This document shows, piece by piece, positions 18,101 through 26,142 of a stretch of DNA of 47,330 nucleotides. The translations under genes and the position numbers were made by a program. Source of the DNA: Rikenella microfusus (GTDB lineage: Bacteria > Bacteroidota > Bacteroidia > Bacteroidales > VadinHA17). Below the pieces are notes generated by a model. That model was not told the origin of the DNA, searched no databases, and saw nothing but the letters and a program-made list of their open reading frames with translations. The stretch spans positions 1 to 47,330 of the forward strand of contig DZBJ01000024.1 of NCBI GenBank assembly GCA_022736275.1, given 5' to 3'. Positions within the stretch are counted from its first letter, which is position 1. The number at the start of each line of letters is the position of its first letter.

Positions 18101-18254
18101 ATCAGGTGACATAAACCAGACCATAAACCCGGCAGGCGCCCAGGTTCAGAAGGATGCTGTGGAGAAAGTAAAAGAGGCAACAGGGCTTGATTTAAACACT
18201 GATTTCTTCACAAAAGAGCTCTGGTCAGGAAAATACGAACTAAAAAGCAAATGA
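15159..18254 (+). CDS. Large exported protein with TPR-like core and beta-rich tail
   Basis: I place the start at the ATG at 15159, two bases after the previous stop, giving 1031 residues with a clean signal peptide (MKQVLILIAAVLFSLQGISQ). In-frame ATGs at 15129 and 15144 would overlap the upstream gene. After a proline/methionine-rich segment, residues about 220-330 look like TPR helices (NLGNLCIDMGRLEEARSLFM). A charged helical region around 590-640 may be a coiled coil, followed by a DCDC motif near 745. The last 180 residues are Gly/Ser/Thr/Val-rich with alternating beta-strand patterns (ASANSSVKYGETTVSGGASV), reminiscent of amyloid-like or barrel strands. I do not recognise the family. 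The next gene's ATG overlaps this stop (ATGA), suggesting coupled translation. Confidence 0.75.
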   Translation: MKQVLILIAAVLFSLQGISQTKPGKPPTSMPQGFDLEQIKKMLPPGVTLPPGMEKAMQQAPGQTGSESLEYTPETLVPIPPAPQYSPKTQTLPSSAADYSPFGSGRDEGQRRLALIAVETELNAMPLLLPDPNSVPSVEYMLGMAAAMNGIARQKFLPEDLSDYTAMVNWVPRFDGQSPNRPRAKELSLPVALATNNFVRPYHNIALATAVFALDPTSTTAAGNMGAAILSAGEMICEKNPSPEALAPYRRDAETAYLYAIQQSMKDDLWSEASLVPVINLGNLCIDMGRLEEARSLFMVARKIKPESWDAALGLAAYFLALNKRDKALAILEDDNLDRPLGTGLPIKKNKSLEKSDEYADLPPEAPEEKFEKGIEIMAAEPVMTSADFITQLDQSERNKMRYFIEHLPAAGSYQAPPIKKLTQYSTLKVICGPQGQSALKDFSEMLSVFSLKSFASTSNRQLDWLADMGLKIDPGVDMDDVAKNPQKYMDKNMDPNVKVTGKEEFIERMNQMRMEANKAKLDLATGKTASTIAIAGKLDPINIILQMNPDDYADPMNIIMQKMNFTVYNRKNHLYTGYLHSLNKRTYDQVTEIIAQCNRKMEDLTKVKDAEMEEYEKRRDAAEKQALETGTTFREAEWALIAHNIHVRFFNAANQIQETGFGSATNVVSTTYMRRFKPNVEAYYYDVIRHIALISDPDVRSKEETDMRNSIYQAVTWYLNTVLTAHGSFKYYDEWDCDCNLEGLLAAREAEDEAVAQEENERLARNKQAKAVFDSGEIPESSQLFKKLDEYVDEYQLGLIKVRASCARTTVEVNTEWLQKTFNLPASFSYKSTTSEFTGATTRNAGLSVGVKKDVGEGEVSANLNLSVAVSTDGNGVVKNYNVTAGADAGVSVGNYTASVGGEVSISGDQTGIKDYSVTASANSSVKYGETTVSGGASVSYGSKGLETDFSAKVTQDFSNGVGTEGSASFEASTKRGCSVSGDINQTINPAGAQVQKDAVEKVKEATGLDLNTDFFTKELWSGKYELKSK

Positions 18255-19231
18255 TCTGCATTGGAATGAAACAAAAAATCATAACCCTGATTATGTTTCT
18301 GGGTGTTGTTATGACTACGGAGGCTCAGGAACTCCCTCAACTGACAGATAAACCCGGCACCTTCCAAATCCTCAGCAGGACTGATTATACATCCCCCGAC
18401 TGCGGCTTTACAAAGACTGACCTGGCTGCTAACCTCCAGAGAATAACCGACCTGGTCAGTGTGGTAAGACAAAATCCTGTACTGAGTGACATCAGGGGAT
18501 TTGAAGGCCGGGCAAGAATATATAATGTCAGCTGCAAGGATAACGGCGGATACGGGATACCTTCAAGGATAAGCTTTGAGTTCTGCGATTGGCACCGGAA
18601 TAAAGACGGGACGGAATCGTATAGTTTCATTGAACCTCCAGAGTGGTCACTGATAATCAATAAGCTTAAGCCTAATACCAACAGGTGGCACTTTTCATCG
18701 GGTGATTTCCTGGGAGACAAAAATTTCTTTACGGTGCCGGATCAGAAAGAAACCGTTGAAAGTGGTATAGATGTTTACGGAGGTGAATGTTTTGTGATCT
18801 ATGATCCTGACCGACCCCCCTATTGGCTGCCGGTAACCGTCGATGAAGCATTCAATTGCAAAAGGGAGTACTGGAAGAAAGAACCCAACCAGTATAACAG
18901 GGATTATATGATGAAAACTATTGAAGCTGACTATGCAGCCACCCCGGTTTCGGACAGGAACAAACCCGCCCGTATGTGTTGCACCATGTCAGAGATAGGC
19001 ACAGATCCCAAGTCTCCGCAGATTGTAAAGATCAATCCTGAATACTGGGACAGGAGCCTCCCGAAATCAGCAATCCAGTTTATTTATTTCAGGTCGGTAA
19101 CAAATAAAGAGTACCTGCGAGGGTTAATCAGGGAAGCCAAAGATCGAGGGCAAACCCCCTTCGAGACAATTTTTGAGGAAGAATTTGATATTGATGATAT
19201 CCGGGCACTTACTCCGCTGATCGGGAAATAG
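18251..19231 (+). CDS. Exported protein of unknown family, paralogue A
   Basis: This 326-residue protein overlaps the preceding gene by ATGA; a second ATG at 18266 would give a tidier signal peptide (MKQKIITLIMFLGVVMTTEA). The mature part starts QELPQLTDKPGTFQIL and is rich in aromatic and acidic residues. Recognisable local blocks are TDLVSVVRQNPVLSDIRGFE, GRARIY, GIPSRISFEF, IEPPEWSL, PPYWLPVTVDEAF and the C-terminal LTPLIGK. It is closely similar to the protein at 21744: I count about 82 identities over the first 117 mature residues. I recognise no domain or active site. The two copies flank the 823-residue gene, so a heteromeric or redundant role in the same extracytoplasmic assembly is plausible inference. 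Confidence 0.75.
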   Translation: MICIGMKQKIITLIMFLGVVMTTEAQELPQLTDKPGTFQILSRTDYTSPDCGFTKTDLAANLQRITDLVSVVRQNPVLSDIRGFEGRARIYNVSCKDNGGYGIPSRISFEFCDWHRNKDGTESYSFIEPPEWSLIINKLKPNTNRWHFSSGDFLGDKNFFTVPDQKETVESGIDVYGGECFVIYDPDRPPYWLPVTVDEAFNCKREYWKKEPNQYNRDYMMKTIEADYAATPVSDRNKPARMCCTMSEIGTDPKSPQIVKINPEYWDRSLPKSAIQFIYFRSVTNKEYLRGLIREAKDRGQTPFETIFEEEFDIDDIRALTPLIGK

Positions 19232-19259
19232 TTTTTCGCGCTTAAAAGTCATTCATAAA

Positions 19260-21731
19260 ATGAAAATATCTCCATCTGCAGTATTAATCCTTTCGGCAGG
19301 AATGATACTCAGTTCACTTGCTGCCGGCCAGACTCCAAGCGGACCCGTTTTTACAATCACAATGGAACAAAAGGGCTCGGCGGAGGATAAGTCCTTTAAA
19401 AAGACCATCGAGGCAGGTTACTGGCCATGTGCGGCATGGAACTCGGGATATACTGGTGGGGTGACCTACAGTGAAAAGCCGGTAATGGGTGCACAAATGA
19501 ATGCTTCACCGGAAGGACTGCTGGCCGGAAGGGGAAGTATTGCAGCGATGAAACCGGGAGAAACGATGATTTTCTATGTCCGCGTGAAATCCGGTTCGGG
19601 TAATGACGGAGAAAGTTCTGTCACTCTTTCAACCGTTGGCGATGGAGTGTTCAGCTACACCGTGGTAACAGAAAATGATACCTGGACCTCTTCGGCCGGC
19701 GGCCCTGTTACAGACCCCGGGAGACGGGCATTCGGTCCTGCAGGGAACACTGAAGCCGTCATAAAGCGTACCGTTGACGGAGCGGTTCTGACCTTTAGTG
19801 AACCTGATCTTGAGGGTGAGGGCGACTGCGACTTCTTCAGTATACTTTCAGGCGACAATGAACCCGAAGAAATGCCGGAGGTTCTTACTTTTAAACTGTC
19901 GAACGAGGATATGAAAAACTGGCAGGCGCTGCAAAAGGTAAATAACAGCGTTCTTAACGGGTACGTCGATGGCACTCTTGAAATTAAGGCCACACTGCGC
20001 GGCGGACCAATTTCCTATGTTGGGGCCGGGGTCTCTCTTGACGGCTGTTCTGAACTCGGTGCAGGTGAACAGGGAAAAGTAACCGCATCGGGGAAGCCCG
20101 AAGGAGGCACTTATGCGTTCCGGGTGGAGCCTTCTGACCTTATGTCGGTTGATGCCGCAGGAGCGACAGCAACCCTTACCGGCTCAAGACCGGGCCGTGG
20201 TACCCTTTTTGTCGGGTATACCACACCTGACGGCGGTAAAGCCGAGGCCTCAAAGCCGGCTTCTGTGGTCAGAATCAATTCATATAATGGCGGAGATGCG
20301 ATCCCTCAGATACTGCTCTATGATATTTATGGCAACAAACTGTCCGGAAAGTTAACCGTACCCTACTCGTCAGAACCGGATGAAGCACAGGAACTGGTTG
20401 ATTTCGTGTCGGGCAATCCTTCAGTATTCACTGTGGTTGCATCCACAGATAACCTCGACATTCAGGGATCAAAAACAGGCAAGTCTACCATTGAGGCAAG
20501 GGATAACTGCGGCAACACCACAGGTCCGGCTGTGGAGGTGGAAGTGGTCAACTGTGATAAAGAGACTGTGGAGGCTCTTGCAAAGATGAAGCAGGCTGCA
20601 ATTGAAAACCTTAAAGATGCCGCTGAGAATTTACAGAAAGTAGCCGGCTCCAAAGAGTTTGAAAAGGCAAGGGATGACCTTGTCAATTCAACCATTGAGC
20701 TCCTCGCTAAGGCAGGCCTGACAATAATTACAAGTGGAAAGACATCAGGAGCTATAGAAACTGCATCCAAGATAGCTGAAGCTGGCGCAGCCGTTTCGGA
20801 AATGATCTCCAGCGCGAACCTGGAGGAGTTTTATACAAGTGCTGGGAAGGCTGCGAGTGGAGAACTTTTTGATAAAGCCGTATACACACATTATGGCAAA
20901 GAAATCGCAGAACTATGGGGCAAATCGTTAAGCGCTGCCATTGGGGTTTTTGAAGTCTACCAGGCTGCCGATAGATTCGGACAGAATAGCGCCCGGATAC
21001 TTGATCATGAAAATGGTTTAAAAAACGCTATGGAAAGTTGGGAAAAGGCCTACAAAGATTTACAAAGAATTGAACGACTTCAGCAGATTTGCAAGGGAGA
21101 CAAAACCGAACCTCAGAAAAAGGAAGAACCAGAGGCGGATCAGACTACAAAGCCGACTGATCCAACCCCACCTACTGACCCGAAACCGCCTGTCGGCCCC
21201 AAACCTAAGACCGAAACTCCTCCTGCACAGAAGCCACCAACGGGCGACCCCAAACCACCTGTGCCGGAAGGCGAAGAGCCCCCGGTCCCACCCCCGCCGC
21301 CAACAGGAGAGCCCCGGCAGGTAGGCCTGCCATATTCACCAGAAGAATGCGGTTGCTACAAGGCCAAAAGCATAAGCGTAAGCTCTGAAGGTTTTTCAGC
21401 TCTCCTGGCTGGTATAAAAAACATTGGTGACTGTGTGGAAAAGTTCAACAGCGCCTCAGTCACAGATTACCTCAATGCGCTGAAAGAACTGTCAGCTGTT
21501 ACTGATACACTTAATGCAGCTGTAAATAAAGATCCGGACATATTCAAGATAAAAGCGAAAGAAGCCAAACCTAAGCTTGATTCGCTGATAGAACACACCA
21601 AATCTTACGATGTGGCAGGTAAGACCTTCATGAAACAATTTCAGAAGTGTCCGGAATCAATAACGACCGGAATGGATGTTCTGAAATCAGCCCTGACCGT
21701 TACCGTTGACTCAATTACAACCAAATACTAA
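19260..21731 (+). CDS. Exported multidomain protein with Ig-like and proline-rich regions
   Basis: The 823-residue product has a signal peptide (residues 1-23, ending SSLAAG). Residues about 25-200 are beta-rich with unknown fold. Residues about 270-440 look like two bacterial Ig-like units (GTYAFRVEPSDLMSVDAAGA, ATLTGSRPGRGTLFV; later NPSVFTVVASTDNLDIQGSK). A long helical segment (about 445-620: KETVEALAKMKQAAIENLKD) follows, then a proline/threonine/lysine-rich linker of about 70 residues (TDPTPPTDPKPPVGPKPK), a CGC motif (ECGCYKAKS), and a helical C-terminus. The plan suggests a fibrous or wall-spanning protein: rigid Ig modules, coiled helices, flexible extended linker. No sorting signal for type IX secretion is seen at the C-terminus. 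Gaps of 28 and 12 nt to its paralogous neighbours indicate co-transcription. Confidence 0.75.
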   Translation: MKISPSAVLILSAGMILSSLAAGQTPSGPVFTITMEQKGSAEDKSFKKTIEAGYWPCAAWNSGYTGGVTYSEKPVMGAQMNASPEGLLAGRGSIAAMKPGETMIFYVRVKSGSGNDGESSVTLSTVGDGVFSYTVVTENDTWTSSAGGPVTDPGRRAFGPAGNTEAVIKRTVDGAVLTFSEPDLEGEGDCDFFSILSGDNEPEEMPEVLTFKLSNEDMKNWQALQKVNNSVLNGYVDGTLEIKATLRGGPISYVGAGVSLDGCSELGAGEQGKVTASGKPEGGTYAFRVEPSDLMSVDAAGATATLTGSRPGRGTLFVGYTTPDGGKAEASKPASVVRINSYNGGDAIPQILLYDIYGNKLSGKLTVPYSSEPDEAQELVDFVSGNPSVFTVVASTDNLDIQGSKTGKSTIEARDNCGNTTGPAVEVEVVNCDKETVEALAKMKQAAIENLKDAAENLQKVAGSKEFEKARDDLVNSTIELLAKAGLTIITSGKTSGAIETASKIAEAGAAVSEMISSANLEEFYTSAGKAASGELFDKAVYTHYGKEIAELWGKSLSAAIGVFEVYQAADRFGQNSARILDHENGLKNAMESWEKAYKDLQRIERLQQICKGDKTEPQKKEEPEADQTTKPTDPTPPTDPKPPVGPKPKTETPPAQKPPTGDPKPPVPEGEEPPVPPPPPTGEPRQVGLPYSPEECGCYKAKSISVSSEGFSALLAGIKNIGDCVEKFNSASVTDYLNALKELSAVTDTLNAAVNKDPDIFKIKAKEAKPKLDSLIEHTKSYDVAGKTFMKQFQKCPESITTGMDVLKSALTVTVDSITTKY

Positions 21732-21743
21732 CACTCCCGAAGA

Positions 21744-22724
21744 ATGAGAACTTCTCGCGCCTTATCCCTGGCTTTACTTGCCGGACTCTCACTCAGTCTG
21801 ACTGCCCAGGAGCTTCCGCTTCTCACCGAGAAACAAGGTACTTTCGAGATCCTGAAACGTACCGATTATGTCAGCTATGACTGCGGGTACACTAAAGCAG
21901 AGGTAACCGCTAATCTGCAGAGAATAACTGACCTGGTGACTGTAGTCAGGCAAAACCCTGTCCTCACGGATCTTAAAGGATTCGAAGGAAGGGCAAGGAT
22001 ATACACTCTCAACTGCAAGGAGATCGGAGGTTACGGCATACCGGCGAGGATAAGTTTTGAATTTGCTTCCTGGATCAGAAGGAAGGACGGAACTCCTGAC
22101 ATGAATCTGATAGAGCCTCCTGAATGGTCGCTCTATATCAACCAGGCTAAGCCCGGCTGGGGGGCCTCATACTGTCATGATGCCACACACGGATATTTTA
22201 CAGCCCCTTTAAATAAGAGGACTCCGGAACCCGGAATAGATGTTTACGACGGTGAATGGTTCGTTATTTATGACGCGTCAAGACCACCATACTGGATCCC
22301 GGTAACTGTGAACGAAGCCTTCGCGGCGGTAAGGGAAAATTCAAAAAAAGAAAAGAACGAAATTGCCGCACAGTATCTGAATGAGTTCATTGAAAAGGAG
22401 TGGATTGAAATTCCTGAGGATTACCGTGACAAACCGGCTTATTTCGGCGGGGGAATCTCAAGGGTTACACATAAGCCGGGCTACGGCGATCAGGACAGCA
22501 TCTTCCCGCGAATAGTAAAGGTAAATCCGGATTACTGGAACAGGGAGCTTCCACGCTCGGCAATCCAGATAATCAATTTCAATTCGATCCAGAGAAAGGA
22601 TTACCTGTGGAAATTAATGGAGGAGTATCTTGATAATAACAGCATCAGCTATAATGTGAAGCGGTTTGAGGTGTCATTTGATATGGAAGAGATCCGGAGG
22701 CTGTTGCCGCTGATCGGAAAATAA
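21744..22724 (+). CDS. Exported protein of unknown family, paralogue B
   Basis: This is a second 326-residue copy of the protein at 18251, with a signal peptide (MRTSRALSLALLAGLSLSLTA) and mature start QELPLLTEKQGTFEIL. Shared blocks include ANLQRITDLVTVVRQNPVL, GFEGRARIY, GGYGIP, RISFEF, IEPPEWSL, PPYWIPVTVNEAF, and terminal LLPLIGK. Divergence concentrates in the middle (residues about 130-250) and near the C-terminus, pointing to specialised partners or ligands after duplication rather than recent copying. It ends the six-gene run: 172 nt separate it from the MFS gene, with two GCCGGC hexamers (22731-22736, 22748-22753) able to form a small hairpin just past the stop. Function is unknown. 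Confidence 0.75.
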   Translation: MRTSRALSLALLAGLSLSLTAQELPLLTEKQGTFEILKRTDYVSYDCGYTKAEVTANLQRITDLVTVVRQNPVLTDLKGFEGRARIYTLNCKEIGGYGIPARISFEFASWIRRKDGTPDMNLIEPPEWSLYINQAKPGWGASYCHDATHGYFTAPLNKRTPEPGIDVYDGEWFVIYDASRPPYWIPVTVNEAFAAVRENSKKEKNEIAAQYLNEFIEKEWIEIPEDYRDKPAYFGGGISRVTHKPGYGDQDSIFPRIVKVNPDYWNRELPRSAIQIINFNSIQRKDYLWKLMEEYLDNNSISYNVKRFEVSFDMEEIRRLLPLIGK

Positions 22725-22895
22725 TTTTAAGCCGGCAATCGAAGTGAGCCGGCGCACCTAACATTTAATAAAGCAACCTGCTGAAGAGGCCGGAGTAACA
22801 GCTTTGTTCTATTGCTTCAACTCCCCGGAACAAAAGAGACTATATTTGTGTTTTCAGTTTAACTGGCCGTGAATCACAAATAGTCGGGAAGCAAT

Positions 22896-24149
22896 ATGTC
22901 TGACTGGAAAAGAGTTTTTGCGATAATCTTTACCGGGCAGCTGTTCTCAACACTGAGCAGCTACGTGGTGGCCTATGCCGTCATATTCTGGCTGAGTGTC
23001 GAGACCCGGTCGGCTGAGGTGCTGGCCTATGCCACCATAGCATCCCTCCTGCCGCAGATGGTGCTGGGGCTTTTCACAGGCGTTTTTATTGACCGGTGGA
23101 ACCGCAAGCGGACGATGATCTTTTCCGATCTCTTTATTGCCCTCTGCACCCTGGTACTGGCCTACCTCTTCTGGATTACCGAGCCGAAGATCGTTTATGT
23201 CTATCTCCTTCTGATGATGCGCTCAGCCGGGATGGCCTTCCATGTCCCGGCCATGCAGGCCTCGGTACCCCTCCTGGCGCCACAGGACAAACTGATGAAG
23301 ATTGCCGGGATAAACAACATGATACATTCAATAAGTACTATTGCCAGTCCTGCCCTGGCTGCCCTGCTGATAAGTCTTTTCCAGCTGCAGTGGATACTTT
23401 TGATAGACGTGGCAGGCGCCCTCATTGCCGTGACAACATTGCTCATGGTTCATATCCCCGATCCGGACAGGTCAGATACAGCCAAACCACATCTTGGCAG
23501 AGAACTGATGGAAGGGCTGAGGGAGATATACAGCAAACCCGGTTTGCTCTGGCTCTTTATACTTGCCCTCTCAGCCATGTTCTTCATAATGCCTGTTGCA
23601 GCACTCTTCCCTCTGATGACGCTTGAACATTTCAGCGGCACCACATACATGATGAGCATCGTGGAGATTGCATGGGGAATAGGCATGCTCATCGGCGGAG
23701 CCATAATAGGACACCGCCGTCTCAATAACTATAAGGTCGTTCTCATTAACATAACGTACCTGGTGCTGGGACTCACCTTTCTCTTTTCGGGGATACTGCC
23801 TCCGTCAGGGTTCGCCATATTCGCGGGTATCACTGCCATAGGCGGTATCACCATGACCCTCTATTCGGGTTCATTCACTGTTATATTGCAAACCATGGTT
23901 GAACCGGCAGCCATGGGAAGGGTATTCTCCCTCTATTCGAGTATAACCCTGCTTCCGTCGATGATCGGTCTGCTGGCGACAGGGTATATTGCTGATACGA
24001 TAGGGATAGCGAACGCCTTCATCATCTCCGGCAGCGGCATAGCCTCGCTGGGCATCGCAGCCTTCCTTCTCATACCTCCGATTAGGAAGATGGTGGCAGC
24101 AGAGGTTTCAGTCAGCAGTCGCCAGTCGGCAGCCGGCAGTCAGGACTGA
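22896..24149 (+). CDS. MFS transporter (MFS_3-type exporter)
   Basis: The 417-residue protein has about twelve hydrophobic segments and the loop 2-3 signature FTGVFIDRWNRKRTMIFSD, close to the major facilitator pattern G-x-x-x-D-R-x-x-R-R. The opening MSDWKRVFAIIFTGQLFSTL and the general plan match the MFS_3 group, which includes enterobactin and macrolide exporters. A drug, peptide or siderophore could be the substrate; sequence does not tell. It is on the same strand as the exported cluster but 172 nt away, so it may be independent; TATATTTG at 22841-22848 is a -7-like box without a well-spaced partner. The last residues (SSRQSAAGSQD) and the stop codon are encoded by heptanucleotide repeats, so the natural C-terminus has probably been replaced. 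Confidence 0.87.
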   Translation: MSDWKRVFAIIFTGQLFSTLSSYVVAYAVIFWLSVETRSAEVLAYATIASLLPQMVLGLFTGVFIDRWNRKRTMIFSDLFIALCTLVLAYLFWITEPKIVYVYLLLMMRSAGMAFHVPAMQASVPLLAPQDKLMKIAGINNMIHSISTIASPALAALLISLFQLQWILLIDVAGALIAVTTLLMVHIPDPDRSDTAKPHLGRELMEGLREIYSKPGLLWLFILALSAMFFIMPVAALFPLMTLEHFSGTTYMMSIVEIAWGIGMLIGGAIIGHRRLNNYKVVLINITYLVLGLTFLFSGILPPSGFAIFAGITAIGGITMTLYSGSFTVILQTMVEPAAMGRVFSLYSSITLLPSMIGLLATGYIADTIGIANAFIISGSGIASLGIAAFLLIPPIRKMVAAEVSVSSRQSAAGSQD

Positions 24150-24166
24150 GGACTGAGGACTGAGGA
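24111..24166. repeat. Heptanucleotide repeat tract at the MFS/pyrF junction
   Basis: Eight consecutive 7-nt units: GTCAGCA, GTCGCCA, GTCGGCA, GCCGGCA, GTCAGGA, then CTGAGGA three times. The tract encodes the C-terminal end and stop of the MFS gene and reaches to within 2 nt of the pyrF stop. Confidence 0.9.
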
Positions 24167-24168
24167 CT

Positions 24169-24996
24169 TTAGAGCTTGAACCTGGCCGCGAGGTAGCCGG
24201 CCATCTCTTCCTGAATCTCACGGGCCTTTTCTCCGGCCACCATGTCGAAGTTTTCGCTGCTGTCAGCGTAGATGATACCACGCGATGAATTCACCAGCAG
24301 TCCGCATTGTTTGTTCATACCGTACCTCGCCACATCCTCAAGACTTCCGCCCTGCGCACCCACACCCGGCACCAGCAGGAAATGATCGGGAACAATTTTC
24401 CGTATATCAGCCAGCATCTCAGCCCGGGTAGCTCCCACAACATACATCAGGTTGTCAATCGTTCCCCATCTCTGTGTCAGGGTCAGGACTCTCTCAAACA
24501 ACCGCTGTCCCTTATCGGTGTGGTACTGAAAATCCTCTGCTCCCCTGTTCGAGGTAAGCGCCAGGATGACAGCCCATTTACCCGGATAGGAAAGGAACGG
24601 TGTAATGGAATCCTCCCCCATGTATGGAGCCACGGTTACGGCGTCAAAGGGCATCTCGCCGAAAACTGCACGGGCATACATCTTCGAGGTATTGCCTATG
24701 TCACCCCGCTTTGCATCAGCGATTATAAAGATATTGGTGTTAAGCTTGTTGATATATCGCACCGTTTTGTCAAGCGCGGCCATCCCACGGACCCCGTAAG
24801 ACTCATAAAAGGCGAAATTGGGCTTGTAGGCAACGGTATACTTATGAGTAGCATCGATGATCCTCCTGTTGAACTCGAATAAGGGTTCCGCCATGCCTGA
24901 CAGACAGTCAGGCAATTTTGATATTTCAGGATCAAGTCCCACGCAGAGGAAAGACCTCTTCTTCAGGATCTGCTGAAAAATTTCTTTAGAGTTCAT
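24169..24996 (-). CDS. pyrF: Orotidine 5'-phosphate decarboxylase
   Basis: PyrF makes UMP from OMP in the last step of de novo pyrimidine synthesis. The 275-residue protein belongs to the longer (type 2) bacterial group. The catalytic pattern DxKxxD is visible as ADAKRGDIG (Asp94, Lys96, Asp99), with substrate-binding segments [12 protein letters not shown] (18-29) and [14 protein letters not shown] (55-68). PGVGAQGG near 215 is the phosphate loop. It is 9 nt downstream of prfA, in the order purM-prfA-pyrF, which I recall as conserved in Bacteroidales. The 3' end is convergent with the MFS gene, with only a repeat tract between and no clear terminator. Confidence 0.96.
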   Translation of the reverse strand: MNSKEIFQQILKKRSFLCVGLDPEISKLPDCLSGMAEPLFEFNRRIIDATHKYTVAYKPNFAFYESYGVRGMAALDKTVRYINKLNTNIFIIADAKRGDIGNTSKMYARAVFGEMPFDAVTVAPYMGEDSITPFLSYPGKWAVILALTSNRGAEDFQYHTDKGQRLFERVLTLTQRWGTIDNLMYVVGATRAEMLADIRKIVPDHFLLVPGVGAQGGSLEDVARYGMNKQCGLLVNSSRGIIYADSSENFDMVAGEKAREIQEEMAGYLAARFKL

Positions 24997-25005
24997 TCCG
25001 CTGTT

Positions 25006-26091
25006 TTAATAATCGCTTACCTTAAGTCGTTCGGCATTCTCTGCCATCCGCAGTTTTTCGAGCAGCTCCTGAATATTGCCGTCGAGCACCACCGGCAGGT
25101 TGTAGATAGTCAGGTTGATGCGGTGATCGGTGACTCTTCCCTGGGGATAGTTGTATGTTCTGATCTTGGCAGACCGGTCTCCCGTTGAAACCATTGTCTT
25201 GCGCTTGTGCGAGATCTCATCGAGATACTTCTGGTATTCGAGGTTATAGAGGCGTGTGCGCAACTCCTTCATCGCCTTCTCCAGGTTCTTGATCTGCGAC
25301 TTCTCATCCTGGCAGGTAACGACGGTGCCTGTAGGGATATGTGTCAGCCTGATGGCCGAATAGGTGGTGTTGACGCTCTGTCCGCCGGGACCTGAGGAAC
25401 AGTAGGTGTCCTTTCGGATATCCTCGCTACGGACCTCGATGTCAAACTCGCCTGCCTCGGGAAGCACCGCCACCGTTGCGGCGGAGGTATGGATACGCCC
25501 CTGCGTCTCGGTCTGAGGCACTCGCTGAACGCGGTGGACACCGGACTCATATTTCATTATGCCGTACACTCCGTCACCTATGACGGTGAAGACTATCTCC
25601 TTGTATCCTCCGGCAGTGCCGTCGGTAAAGTAGTTCAAGTCGAGCTTCCACCCCTGGGATTCAATATACTTTGAATACATGCGGAAAAGGTCGCCCGCGA
25701 AGATGCTTGCCTCATCGCCTCCGGTACCGGCACGTATCTCCATCACGGCGTTCTTGTCGTCTTCCGGATCGGCAGGCAGGAGAAGGTAGCGGATCTCCTC
25801 CTCCATGTCTGGTATGGAATTGACCAGCTGGTCTATCTCCGCCTTGGCCATCTCCCGCATCTCCTCATCCTTCTCTGCTGCAAGCAATGCTCTTGCGCTC
25901 TCAAGGTTGTCGATTGCATTCTTGTATTTTTCGTAGGCTTCAATTACCGGTTTCAGCTCCTTGTATTCCTTGTTAAGCCTGATGAACCGTTTCATGTCCG
26001 ACATCACCTCGGGAGAGTTCAGCTGTTCACCGACCTCCACGAAGCGCTTCTTCACTCCCAGCAGCCTGTCAAGTATAAGATTGTTTGCCAT
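25006..26091 (-). CDS. prfA: Peptide chain release factor 1
   Basis: RF1 reads UAA and UAG stop codons and triggers peptide release. The 361-residue protein has the anticodon tripeptide PQT (about 192-194, in VQRVPQTETQGRIHTSA), which is the PxT type of RF1 rather than the SPF of RF2, and the catalytic GGQ loop (SGPGGQSVNTTYSA, about 236-238). Codon frame is open to 26115, but the -7 promoter box (26113-26120) overlaps that ATG, so 26091 is the real start; it gives the normal N-terminus MANNLILDRL. It is 9 nt before pyrF and 192 nt after purM, with its own promoter. No frameshift or missing motif. Confidence 0.97.
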   Translation of the reverse strand: MANNLILDRLLGVKKRFVEVGEQLNSPEVMSDMKRFIRLNKEYKELKPVIEAYEKYKNAIDNLESARALLAAEKDEEMREMAKAEIDQLVNSIPDMEEEIRYLLLPADPEDDKNAVMEIRAGTGGDEASIFAGDLFRMYSKYIESQGWKLDLNYFTDGTAGGYKEIVFTVIGDGVYGIMKYESGVHRVQRVPQTETQGRIHTSAATVAVLPEAGEFDIEVRSEDIRKDTYCSSGPGGQSVNTTYSAIRLTHIPTGTVVTCQDEKSQIKNLEKAMKELRTRLYNLEYQKYLDEISHKRKTMVSTGDRSAKIRTYNYPQGRVTDHRINLTIYNLPVVLDGNIQELLEKLRMAENAERLKVSDY

Positions 26092-26112
26092 AACATGCCA
26101 AATTTCAGGGTG

Positions 26113-26142
26113 CAAAGGTAGTTAGTTTCATAGAATAGTCAA
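26113..26142 (-). promoter_or_regulatory. Promoter of prfA
   Basis: On the minus strand TTG (26140-26142), 19 nt, then TACCTTTG (26113-26120), an exact match to TTG-N19-TAnnTTTG. The -33 TTG is the complement of the CAA that opens a CAATAGT unit of the adjoining heptad tract. Confidence 0.8.

Noticed and set aside
12793..22724. Type IX secretion cargo with C-terminal sorting domains
   Set aside because: None of the six proteins ends in the Bacteroidota C-terminal sorting domain pattern; the ends are OmpA-C, CQCAKCSR, helix or LIGK types.
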